Under the pieces are notes generated by a model. The model was not told the origin of the DNA and searched no databases. It was given only the letters and a program-made list of their open reading frames with translations. This document shows positions 48,209 to 59,907 of a stretch of DNA of 64,000 nt, piece by piece. Positions within the stretch are counted from its first letter, which is position 1. Each line of letters starts with the position of its first letter. Source of the DNA: Auanema rhodensis (lineage: Eukaryota; Nematoda; Chromadorea; Rhabditida; Rhabditidae); NCBI GenBank assembly GCA_964057225.1, contig OZ059896.1:6758001-6822000 (forward strand). Reading direction: 5' to 3'. The translations under genes and the position numbers were made by a program.

Positions 48209-49522
48209 AGAAATATTTTCAGCTTTAATCGTATTTAATTGTTCTTAAAATAATAGTTGTTTGTTTATTCAGCAACAAAAATTACAATGCCTTCTTCTGA
48301 ATAATACTTATACTCTCAAAAAAATTTTTTTTAAATAAATAGTTTAATCAAAGTTTCATTCCATATTTTATAGATTCATTGTACACGATAGTGCATACGC
48401 ATGAATAACGATACATACAGGAATCTTCAGCTTTTCACTTATCTTTCGAACGCTTATGCTACTTTAATTCTTCATATTCATAATAATGGTTCTAACTTCT
48501 GGAGAAGTATTCTTGTTTTTGATCATTATAAAATTATAAAACTTAGAATTTCATTATGCAAAACAACCAAAAATTATTTTTTTCAATTTTAAATTTAAAT
48601 TAATTTTTAAAAAATCTGTTTTCATTATTTTGACCTGTATTTCAATCGATCAGTTGATGAACGGGCTTGAAACTTAATTTTTAAAATTTTTTCGATATTT
48701 TTTTTTGTAGTTTGACGTGGTGTTCTGGGGCCTCTAATAGGGGACCGTCCGAGATTCATTGCACAGGACTGTATATACGAATTCATATAAAAGTTTTTTT
48801 TTTCAAATTGTTTTTTGTTGAAATCATTAAGAAGACATGATCAGGGTTATGAAAACGTGGGCAAGATATTGATACTTTAGTACGGCTGTTGTTGAAAACA
48901 GCTTTTTCTTCAAGAAACTTTTTGTTTTCTTATTCCTCAAAATTTCAATTGAAAAGAATGAGAAGTCTTTGAAAGAAATAACGAAAAGTAACAAACAAAA
49001 TGCCGACGAAAAAAAAAAAAAAAAAGGGAATATAGAATAAAGAAAACATTCTAGTTACTCCTCAGTTTTTTTTCTCCAGAAGTTTACATCACATTGTCAT
49101 GCTTCGAAATTACAAAGAGATATGAAGTATGAACAAGCAAAAGTAGTTAATTGTAAGAATTACGTTTGTTTTTCTTAATGACCAAAAAATTGATATCTTC
49201 TATATGATATGTATACCATACATGTTGAATATTTGCTGATATTCTTCAACATTGTTTGGTTGAATAAATTTAACTGCAACTTCCAAACATTAGGTTTTTC
49301 GATTATTTATATTTGTGTTGCTTTCAATAGCCAAGAGCTAAAACAAACAAGTCCAAGTTCACTACAACGAAGCATATTATATTGCCGATGTATTATTGAG
49401 TACTACTCATTGGAAACTTTACGATTCTTCGATTTCAAGTAAAATTTCAAGCAAAAAGCAAAACTATTATTGTCTTGACAGTCACGAAATGAAACAAATT
49501 TCAAATGTATTATTGAAAACTA
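48209..49522. other. Intergenic, no gene recognised
   Basis: AT-rich, with a 20-A run near 49007-49024. The longest open frames (48401-48592, 49209-49442) have no splice structure or recognisable motif. Confidence 0.5.
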
Positions 49523-51005
49523 TTAAAAGAACAATAATCTTGAAATCATCGAATAGGCGCTGAAATCAGATTTGCCATCTAAAACATTCAGAATTTGATT
49601 TTAAAAGTTGAAATATAATCTTACCACATGAACTACCACAATTTGGATATGTTGTTGGGTCCTTTGTACAGGGAGAACACATCTTCGTCTTTTCATTATA
49701 TTGTTGTTCGCAATCAGGGCCGCATTTTGATTTCTGGCGGTTTGTACAAGTCTGCTTTTTATTACATTTACCGGTCTCATCAGTAACATAGCATTTTGTA
49801 CATGTACAGAACGGTGTACTGCCAGAAGGCGTACACGTATCTACATTATCTCCGCAGGCGGCTTTTGGATTCTCACAAGGAGCTGAAATTGTTTTGTTTT
49901 TTTATAAAAGATTTATAAAGATATCTTAACAAACCGGATGGATCTACAGGTGAATAGGTAATAGGTGCCGTAGTTGTCGTAGTTGTCGTAGTTGTCGTAG
50001 TTGTCGTAGTTGTCGAAGTTGTCGGAAATTAATTTTATATAAATTTCATTATGAAGTTATAAAAACAGTTCTTCGGTTACAAAACTAATATTTCATAGTT
50101 TGAGTAACAATAGGGAAATAAGAAGCTACAATTCTTTATAAATCATAAACAATCTTCTGTATCCATGATATGCAGCAAATAACTGTTTGTCAATAAACTT
50201 TGTTAAGGGGGTTTTAATTGTTTTTAAGTGACAAAATTAATTAACTTACTGTTGTAGCACATATATCCAAGCAAGCAGAGATTTTAGAAAAATTAGTTAT
50301 ATTATTTTGAATATTAGCTTGGGTATTATTCAAATTCTGACAAAAAAAAAAGAAGAAAACGCGTGAATACATTTGTTTTTGAACTTACCTGAAATCTTTG
50401 TTGAAGTAATACAAGTGAATAGTTTAACTGTATTGCTGTTTTATTTGCAGCTGCAAGTTGATTCAGCAAAGTTGAATTAGTAGGATCAATGTCGTTTTGC
50501 AAATTTGTCAAGTTTTGGTTGAGTCTAAATTTTTCATTTATACTATTAATGATTTAACGGAATAAAAAATATATAAAACTAACTCACTGTAGAACATTAT
50601 CTCTCAATACTATAGCGCCTTGAAGGACAGAACGGGCACCTCCAGTAGGGTATGTGATCAAGTTAGGTATTGCAATTGATGATAACGTTTCTGGAGCTGC
50701 CGTCGGTGTCTCCGAAGAACTCCCGTTTTGTGGAGCTGTCGTCAGTGTCTCCGAAGTACTTACGTTTTGTGGAGCTGTCGTCAGTGCCTCCGAAGAACTT
50801 CCGTTTTCTGGAGCTGTCGTCAGTGTCTCCGAAGTACTTACGTTTTGTGGAGCTGTCGTCAGTGCCTCCGAAGAACTTCCGTTTTCTGGAGCTTAGCAAT
50901 AACTCTTGCATTTCGATTAAGTCGAAAAAACTTACCGTCAGCTTTTCCATATCGAATGCAATTCACACCGATCAGTAATAATAAACAAAACGAAAGAAGC
51001 TTCAT
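49523..51005 (-). CDS. Secreted Ser/Thr-repeat and Cys-rich protein, 7 exons, one intron unresolved
   Basis: Exons (transcript order): 51005-50936, 50891-50588, 50524-50389, 50336-50250, ~50025-49935, 49882-49625, 49578-49523. Signal peptide KLLSFCLLLLIGVNC. Exon 2 encodes five 13-residue repeats (pattern APxNxSxSExxTT), Ser/Thr-rich and mucin-like. Exons 3-4 are Asn/Gln-rich helix-like sequence (LNQNLTNLQNDIDP). Exon 5 encodes a poly-Thr run from a 9-bp repeat. Exon 6 has 14 Cys in about 86 residues (CTPSGSTPFCTCTKCYV), a disulfide-rich module I cannot name. The donor after exon 4 is good, but no AG lies between the in-frame stop near 50031 and the start of the Thr run, so this joint fails: misassembly of the repeat, a mutation, or a wrong model. 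Function unknown; an extracellular matrix or surface role is a guess. Confidence 0.6.
49976..50025 (-). repeat. 9-bp coding repeat (poly-Thr)
   Basis: Five copies of gttgtcg(t/a)a on the plus strand encode Thr-Thr-Thr units on the minus strand. Confidence 0.88.
50693..50887 (-). repeat. 39-bp coding tandem repeat (five units)
   Basis: The core ggagct occurs at 50693, 50732, 50771, 50810, 50849 and 50888. Units of two kinds alternate (cgtttt-ctgg versus cgtttt-gtgg), giving a 78-bp higher-order pattern. Unit length is a multiple of three, so the frame of exon 2 is kept. Confidence 0.93.
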
Positions 51006-51099
51006 TTTCTGAAATAAAAAACGTGTATACACATATATATATATATATATATATTTATTTATTTAAGTATAAACGTTTTTCATTTCAGAAAATAAAGCT
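50998..51099. repeat. 33-bp inverted repeat spanning the start codon of the Ser/Thr-repeat gene
   Basis: The left arm 50998-51030 and the right arm 51067-51099 are reverse complements at 30 of 33 positions (core ctgaaat/atttcag) around a 36-bp TA-rich spacer. The ATG of the minus-strand gene lies in the left arm. Confidence 0.85.
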
Positions 51100-52436
51100 C
51101 AGAAAAGAAATATATATATATATATATATATAATATTCATTTTATTTACAAAAAGAGCAAACTATTAAGCTAAATGTAAAATACCAATGCATTTTAAAAT
51201 CAGTTGAAAGGAAGAATGCGAATGCAGTAGCTGAATTAGTCATATTGATAAGCTACAAATAATAGCCGCACCCTTACCTTATCAATTAACTATTCAAAAT
51301 GATATCGCAATTTGTGCATCGAAATCGATCTTGTTATATTCAAAAAACAATTGTTCAATGTTTCCAAACAAACTCAAAAACTTTCTCTTTGATTGTTTAT
51401 ATATACCTGGCGATAAGTTATTACGATCAAACAACTCTTGAAAAAACTCCATACTCTGGTTTTTAATAATAATATACTTCGCAACTCCTATATCTAATTA
51501 ATCTCCAGTTATATTTTTGATTGTATTCATGGCAACAGTTAGTTTTATAAAATATAGCCTTATCTTTGACATAATTTTTGGATTTTCATTCTTTCCCTAT
51601 ATTCATGATTAGAAGTTTTCTTATATAGGATTTCAGATTAAATTCAATATCTATATTAATCCCCCGTCTTCGGACTTATTTTATTTATTGAATAAGGGGA
51701 GAAGAATTACGATGAAACGTATTTATATTAATATATGATATCTAAGAGCAGTACTAAGTAATTTTTCCAACAACAGCTATTCTAATTCATGAAACATAAT
51801 AGATCACCAAAAGTTTTCACATACATCACTTATATATTACTTAAAAAAGTGATCTCGTTAAGCACATTCGTCTTCATTGTCAAATAGCCTGTTCTTACCC
51901 TGATTATTAAACAAGCTGTAACATCAAGACATACTAGTTTTATATAAACCTTGGAAGACTGCCAATTCGCTGCGCGTCGGCTCTTAAATGTTGCAAACGA
52001 TAGGAAGACAACCGCTTCGCAGCACGTACGCGCGCACTCCACATCTATTTTCGCGCCGTTAGAAAAACAGGCGCCCTTCTATGGTTAGTATCATGACGGA
52101 GCTAACCTATTTTGAATAATAACCACAATAATTGTTTTGTATAACAGTATAAAATCGATACAGCTTTTTACGTATGCTTATTCCTGAAAATTTAAGTTCT
52201 CAAAGTTCATATATTGTCTGATTTAGCGAACCGCCTGATTTTTCACTCATTGATTTCGTAATTTAAAAAATGATTCAATATTTCAAAGATATTTAGAATA
52301 ATTGATTCACTAAATTTATTGTTTTTATATATTTTTAGTAGATATTAGCAAACATGTAAAATATCATTGACTCTCTTTATTCTTATAATTGATTACTATT
52401 TATATATTACGACGTATCAACTTAATATGTTTTTAG
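51100..52436. other. Intergenic/promoter region upstream of PP2A catalytic subunit gene
   Basis: AT-rich with a TA run (51110-51134) and a GC-richer island (51955-52075). No gene recognised. The region lies between two divergent genes. Confidence 0.5.
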
Positions 52437-53625
<1,189 letters not shown>

Positions 53626-53982
53626 GCAAATGTAGAATCTTAGAAGAGCGTCTATCACACATTCATTGTATCATCCGATAACTGCTCCTGGTGTATATGG
53701 GATAGTTGTTCCATGTCCATATTTTGACAACTTTTAATCTTAATTATTGATCTGCTCTTACGTAAATAATTTCTTGCTCGAGTGAGTTTCACCCATAATT
53801 GTTCAATTCTTTTTAAGTATTTAACTATGCAGATAAACCGAAATTTTTCCCAAATGCTTTACATAATGATACGTGTTGTTTTTGCACGTTATCCGACCCG
53901 GATATATCTAGCATGTTCCCACTGTCCAGCTTTTGTTTGGTTTTAGATAAAGTTTATTATTTATAAATGTTGTAGACGACTA
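53626..53982 (+). other. Intercistronic region between the PP2A and MOB genes
   Basis: 357 nt with no open gene and no clear AATAAA. A ttgtag acceptor 10 nt before the MOB ATG could receive a spliced leader, so the two genes may be co-transcribed. Confidence 0.5.
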
Positions 53983-54927
53983 ATGAGCAGTGTTCCTTCT
54001 GCTCAACCACCAATTGTTATAGCACCAACCCTAGGTAGCGGGAATTTGCGAGACGTAGTTCGTCTCCCGGAGGGAGAGGATCGACAGGAATGGCTTGCGG
54101 TTAATAGTTCGTGTTTCATCGTGTGCATTGTTATAGCTTCTGCTTGTAGTTGTCGATATATTTAAACAAATTAAAATGGTAATGGGAACATTACATGATG
54201 TTTGTACTCCTGAGTCATGTCCTGTGATGTGTGCTGGACAACGGCATGAGTATTTCTGGACAGATTCTAATGGCCGAAAGTAGGATTTCTTACATGATGT
54301 TTTATATATGTCTTTAGATTGTCGGCAACAGCTGCACAGTATATTGATTACGCCTTGACATGGGTTCAAGATCAGCTTGATGATGAAACTGTGTTTCCAT
54401 CTCAATTAGGTTTGCATTTTGTCATTGTTTGTCAATATATTTTTTTTTTCAAAATTTCTTTGAAATTCGTACAATTTATCACGATCATGAGTATGCTTCA
54501 AAAAGCAATATTATGAAAACACTATTCTTTCATTTCGATCGATATAGAAGAGGCTGGCCTAACAACTTAATAAAGTCATGGCAGCAATGCATCAACATCT
54601 TTTAAAATTTTTCCGGTTTCGTTAAAATATATTTTTATAATTTTAAGGTGAACCTTTTCCTCTTAATTTCGAGGATGTCTGTGTATCGATCATGAAACGG
54701 ATATTCAGAGTCTATGCACATGTATATCATTCGCATGCAGGTTTTAATGAGATCTAATTAAGCTGTTTATTAAATATATTTCAGGTAAAATGAGAGAACT
54801 CAAAGCTACTCCTCATTTGAATACATCCTTTAAACAATTTATATTATTTGCTATACAGTTTGACCTTATTCCGGAACGTGAAATGGATCCTTTACGTCAA
54901 ATCATTGACAAAATAGTTCGCACTTGA
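53983..54927 (+). CDS. MOB1-like kinase activator, 193 aa, 5 exons
   Basis: MOB proteins bind and activate NDR/LATS-family kinases in Hippo and mitotic-exit signalling. Exons 53983-54106, 54150-54279, 54318-54409, 54648-54740, 54785-54927. MOB1-type motifs are clear: [17 protein letters not shown] near residues 17-33, [40 protein letters not shown] and [12 protein letters not shown]. The zinc ligands are present as C60/C65 and H140/H145. The protein is about 20 residues shorter than typical MOB1 because the usual basic N-terminal segment is missing; an unseen upstream exon is possible. Similarity is closer to MOB1 than to MOB2 or phocein, but several positions differ from canonical MOB1, so it may be a nematode-specific MOB1/3 relative. 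Confidence 0.9.
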
Positions 54928-56113
54928 AATTTGTATATAAAATTAACTGTAAAATACTATTTCTTCTGTGATATACATAATTACCTCAGGTTAGATTGGA
55001 TATCCTAATTTATCAGATAAATTTTTTTCACTTGAACTGCGTTTAAATGTAGACCAATACTCATATTTGCTTTATCGATTTTTGGTATTGCTGCCGCTGG
55101 ACAGGTAGATGTGTGTGTCAAATAGGAGGAAATCGACCTTATTAATTTTACGTGATATATTCCAATATTCGTTATTATTTGATTGTTGAATAAATATGTT
55201 ATTTTGCAATTATATATATATATATATATATAAACATATTTGTACTACGTTTTTTTTGGAGTAGTTTTGAAATGTTATAACTATTTGTCAGAAATTGAAA
55301 CATGATTTGATTAATTTTGTTACTAATTGCTGCCATCAATGGAAATTGTTTTGAGTAAATAAATTTTGTATCATTAATTTTTGCTACCTCATTTCTAAAT
55401 TCTTATAATACAGTCGCAAATGTTGTTTCAATGTTACCATAGTGACGATATGCGTTTGTTGACCTACTAAATTTTTATATAAAATTTATATTTCTTTGAA
55501 TCTTGGCAATTTGTGTTAGAAAGTTTATAATATATAACATTTTTCGAGTATAGTATCCGTATTCATTGATAAATGTTTGCTATAAGTACATATTCTGATG
55601 ATTCACATTTTTTGCTCTGGCTGTCAATTGTTATTACAGTATAGTTGAATTTGTTTCATAATATATATTTATAGAGTATATAGATTAGTAATTTGGATAA
55701 GGTTTGTATCGCTTGAATATGTGTTTCATATCTATATATATATATGTGTGTGTGTTTTAAAAATGGAAATCGTATTCAATCAAAATTTTTAAATAATATT
55801 CGTTTTGAGTTAAAATGCGAAGCTAAATAATTAGTCAAAAGAATCGGAATACGACCACAATTTTTATAACGAAACTATATACTCTTGATTATTCAATTAT
55901 GAATTTATTCGGTTTTAGTAGTAAAGTTCATATAGGACAGGTGAAGCTTTGAAGTTTTTTTCATTGAAAATTGAATATTATGCATTTTTTAATTCATAGA
56001 ATAGTTTAGTAGAAACCAAATTTTCATATATAACTAAAGTCTCAAAATTGAAGTTTATTTTTACTTCTTTATTTTTTGTAACTCTTGTAAACGTTTTACT
56101 TCGGTTCATTCAG
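54928..56113. other. Intergenic region between the MOB and ankyrin genes
   Basis: Contains AATAAA at 55189-55194 (262 nt after the MOB stop), a TA run at 55210-55233 and an X-box-like match at 55433-55446. No gene recognised. Confidence 0.5.
55433..55446. promoter_or_regulatory. X-box-consensus match upstream of the ankyrin/TRPA-like gene
   Basis: GTTACCATAGTGAC matches RYYNYYATRRNRAC but lies about 670 bp upstream of the ATG at 56114. Such matches are expected about once by chance in this much sequence. Confidence 0.3.
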
Positions 56114-58539
56114 ATGAATGGAGAACAATTTCCTCTGATTGATGATACCGCTAGAGAAGATGCTAGTGGAAATTTAGATTTGGGAGATGGAGGTGGAGCA
56201 ATACCTCGAAGATTATCAGTTCTTCATAGTAGGTTGAAATTTAAAAATTTTGTTCATCTCATATTAATTTTTAAATTAATAGCCAATATTAAATCATATT
56301 GTTATATTTCCAGGTCCTAAAAATATTCAAAACATTAGTGAAGAAAATGCTAGATCATTAATTCATCAGGTAAGCTTGAATGATGAAAAAAATTGTCTAT
56401 TATTTAAAATAGTGGCAATATATAAGTTTTTGTAGTCGGCTAGAAATGGAAAATTGTCATCTTTACGGGATAATTTAGACCTTCATCCTGACGTTATCAA
56501 TAATAAAGATCAAGATGGTGTATGTATAAATCTATATTTTACTAAATACAAGTACAATTCGTTTAGTTCACAGCTTTACATTACTCTTGCCGTTATGGCC
56601 ATGCAGATATTGCTAAATATCTTCTAAAACAAGGTGCAGATCCAAATATAGTAAGTGGATCGAAACTAACTGCTTTACATATGGTAGCTAAATATGGAAG
56701 AGATGAAGGAAGTAGATCATCTCCAGAAAGAGGTAATAGTTCCGAAATTTGAGTAATATAAATTCATTTTGATATAGAAATGCCAACGGAACAAGGAGAA
56801 AGTAGTACTGAAACTATTATTAACGCTTTAATAAATAACGGAGCGTACGTTTATAAAATATTTATGATATGATATACTGGTGTATTGATAATACAGACTT
56901 GTTAATGTTGGAGATGAATATGCTCTAACACCTCTTCATTATACTGCTATGAAAGGAAATGTAACTGCAGCCAAAGCATTATTGAAACATGGAAGAGTGA
57001 ATGATAAAATCAGTGTTAAAGTATGAAAAACTTGATAGCTTAATATAAAATCAATTTTGTTTTAGATTGAAGATAGTCACAACATGACACCGTTATTGAC
57101 AGCTTGTGTTTATGGGGCTGACGAGATTGTCTCGTTGCTTCTACAGGAAGGAGCCGATTTTCGATATGAAACAAATGCAAAAAACAGAGGAACTCTTTCA
57201 GCTTTGCATATAGCTGCTGAACATGGAAACGCACGAACATTGAAAATTTTATTGGAAACAGGTTTTTTAAATTTATCATATTGTTTTATTCATGATTGAT
57301 TCAGCGGGAAAAGATGATGACTATGAAGCATTGTTAAAAATGCCGAATAATGAAGGGAAAACACCTTTGTATCTAGCTGTTGAAGGGAATCATCCAATGA
57401 CTACACGAGAAATTCTAAATAAAGTTTATGAAAAAAGTACTGGTAGTAAACAGTTAGTATTACAAGGGTATGCAAGGGTATCAAATACATATGTTAATAT
57501 TAGTCTTTTTTTTGTAGTAAAGAGCAGTGGCTTATTCATTTAACAGCAGAAAGAGGATATTTGGATGTTTTGAAAATTTTAGTAGAGGTAATACATTTTT
57601 TTTGTTATTATAAAAGAACAAATTGTTGCTAGAGTGGAGCTGATTACAAGTTACAAGATGAGGATGAACGTTTACCAATTCATATGGCAGCTATGAATAA
57701 TCATTATCTAGTTGTTGAATTCTTGCTTGATCAAGATGTAAAGTTTTCAAGTAGACATCGTGATTTATACCAATTTTAGGAAACAATGAAAGAAGCAAAA
57801 GATGAGAGAGGTTTTACTCCATTACTACATGCTGTTAGTTTTCATGATTCCATCGACGTATTAAAGGTATCAAACGCAACATTGATTATTTTTATAGAAA
57901 TCTAATTAATTTGAAGACTTTAATTAAACGATCTGCGGATTTGAGAGTAACAGATAATGAAGGACGTACTATGGTGTTTATCGCAGCAAAGTTTAATTCA
58001 AGACGATGCCTTGAGGTTTGTTATATGATTTCTTAACGAAACACTGAAAATCACTTTTAAAGTTTATATTGGAGCTGATTAAAGAACGAAGATGTACGAA
58101 AAAAACTTTTTCTCTTCGTTTGCCTGCTGCTGCAAGGAGCTTGGATGACATGGTAAACCATCAGGATCACAATCAAGACGCACCTATGCATATAGTATGC
58201 GGCAATGGCTATTTGGAAGTTTGTCAGGTACAACAAGAGAGTCTATCAATGTTTAAAAAAACTAAGTTGTTTTAGTTATTACATGAACATGGAGCTTTGA
58301 TTGATATTTTGAACGAAGATGAGGAAGCTCCTATTCATCAAGCTGCCATGCGCGGACGTACAGATGTTTGTAAGTTGCATTTCAACAGCAAATGTTTAGA
58401 AAAAACATTTATTGTGATATATTACAATTTTAATTTGTATGATTTGTTTTAGTGAGACAGCTAATACAATGGGATAGACGATTAGTGACTGCTAAAGATG
58501 AAAAGGGCTATACCCCACTACATTTGGCTGCTCAAGATG
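56114..58539 (+). CDS. Ankyrin-repeat N terminus of a TRPA1-like channel, partial (first 559 residues, 15 exons)
   Basis: TRPA1 channels are sensory cation channels with a long ankyrin-repeat N terminus in the cytosol. Exons 56114-56228, 56314-56369, 56436-56519, 56567-56732, 56778-56844, 56897-57020, 57066-57261, 57305-57467, 57518-57587, 57633-57737, 57780-57866, 57917-58015, 58063-58227, 58276-58369, 58453-58539. The ATG follows tcattcag directly. A ~60-residue leader (LDLGDGGGAIPRRLS) is followed by about 14 ankyrin repeats with clear loops (DGFTALHYSCRYGH, YALTPLHYTAMKGN, GYTPLHLAAQDG). The last exon ends in phase 1 at a good donor (ggttagtg), mid-repeat, so the gene must continue. No downstream exon, transmembrane block or stop is seen up to 64000. 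The TRPA assignment rests on repeat number and spacing; another large ankyrin protein is possible. Confidence 0.7.
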
Positions 58540-59189
58540 GTTAGTGAGCATAATTTTTATTCTTCAAAGAAAAATACACTGATATTAAAAAAATGTTGAA
58601 CATAAACTAAAGCATTTAAAGGCTTCTGTCTTGAAAAGTTTGATAACCAGAGAACCTTGAAATACTTTGCTTGGTTTTTTATCAGTATTCATTATCAAGA
58701 TGTAGCTAATAGCATGAAGAAATAATCGTAAATTGAACGATTATGAAACGGAAGCTTGGGGGAAATTTTAGATAATTTCTTGGCAAGTTAGTAAGAAAGA
58801 TTAGTTTTGTTTTATTTACAAGGGAAATGAAATAGAATAGATATATGTTAATAGAAAATATTTCCAAACAATGGACAAAATTAACAAATTTATTTCTTAA
58901 CACAATACTGAGGCTTTAGTTGCCATGTGTCGTATACTTTGGTTTTAAAATATACTATGCTATTTATATCCATAAAGCTTATGTTTGTTTAAATCCGATC
59001 GATTCAATTCTTATATCTTCTGATATGAGTTTGTTTCATTTATCTACAGTATTTAATTTAATCTCTTGCTCCTCAATTGCTTGGGTTAGCTTATAAAATT
59101 TCTGATGCATGTTTATTCACCGCAAAAGAAAACGAGATTGAGTGTTGAGATATTGAGAAAAGGTTAATCTATATCATATCCACCTTCAT

Positions 59190-59190
<1 letters not shown>

Positions 59191-59250
<60 letters not shown>
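59191..59250. repeat. CT microsatellite
   Basis: Almost pure (CT)n of about 58 bp on the plus strand. Confidence 0.95.
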
Positions 59251-59251
<1 letters not shown>

Positions 59252-59333
59252 CTCTTTTTTCTCTCCCTTTATGCTTACAAATTAATTTTCTATATACTTG
59301 CGCTTTTCAAGCTTTCTGCCACTGTTGCCATGA

Positions 59334-59347
59334 GAACAATATTCTCA
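59334..59347. promoter_or_regulatory. X-box-consensus match inside the 3' gene-poor region
   Basis: GTTGCCATGAGAAC matches RYYNYYATRRNRAC. Without a start codon nearby it may be chance or an intronic promoter element. Confidence 0.25.
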
Positions 59348-59717
59348 CTACTACTATATTCATATATAATATTTAGATAAATACGGAAGAAAATTGAATT
59401 TGATGTAAAATTTTCAAATACAAGGAAATATATTTGATAACTAATCAATAAATATAAATTATTATTATCACATACACATGTAATCATAACGGTTTCTATT
59501 TATAAACGCTTTTTATATTCTAAAAACCCTTTCATTTCAGATTGTTTTCTGTAATGTATGAGAAATAGAGACGTTTACTCATTTTAATTTTATTGAATCA
59601 AAAAGGTTTTATTACGTTTTTCTCTCCTAATGTAAATTCTCTTAATGATCATCAAATCATTCAAGATATTTGTTTTAATTTTATGTTCTAAATCTGTATC
59701 TCCTCTCCCTCTTTCTC

Positions 59718-59720
59718 TCT

Positions 59721-59791
<71 letters not shown>
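59718..59791. repeat. Compound (CT)n(TA)n microsatellite
   Basis: About 25 bp of CT followed by about 45 bp of TA. Confidence 0.93.
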
Positions 59792-59793
<2 letters not shown>

Positions 59794-59866
59794 TCATATT
59801 GTAGAAAGTAACTAAGCTAACAATGAAGTAGAGGAAAGACACAGAAACATAGCATAATGCTGTTAA

Positions 59867-59907
59867 CTGGACATTCCATCATCGATTGGTATCTAGTGAA
59901 TGTCCAG
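59867..59907. repeat. Short perfect inverted repeat
   Basis: The arms ctggacattc (59867-59876) and gaatgtccag (59898-59907) surround a 21-nt loop. Confidence 0.7.

Noticed and set aside
51522-51535. X-box-like gtattcatggcaac
   Set aside because: One mismatch to the consensus at a constrained position and about 900 bp from the next start codon.
54031-54405. 124-codon minus-strand frame over MOB exons
   Set aside because: It is the antisense shadow of the MOB gene.
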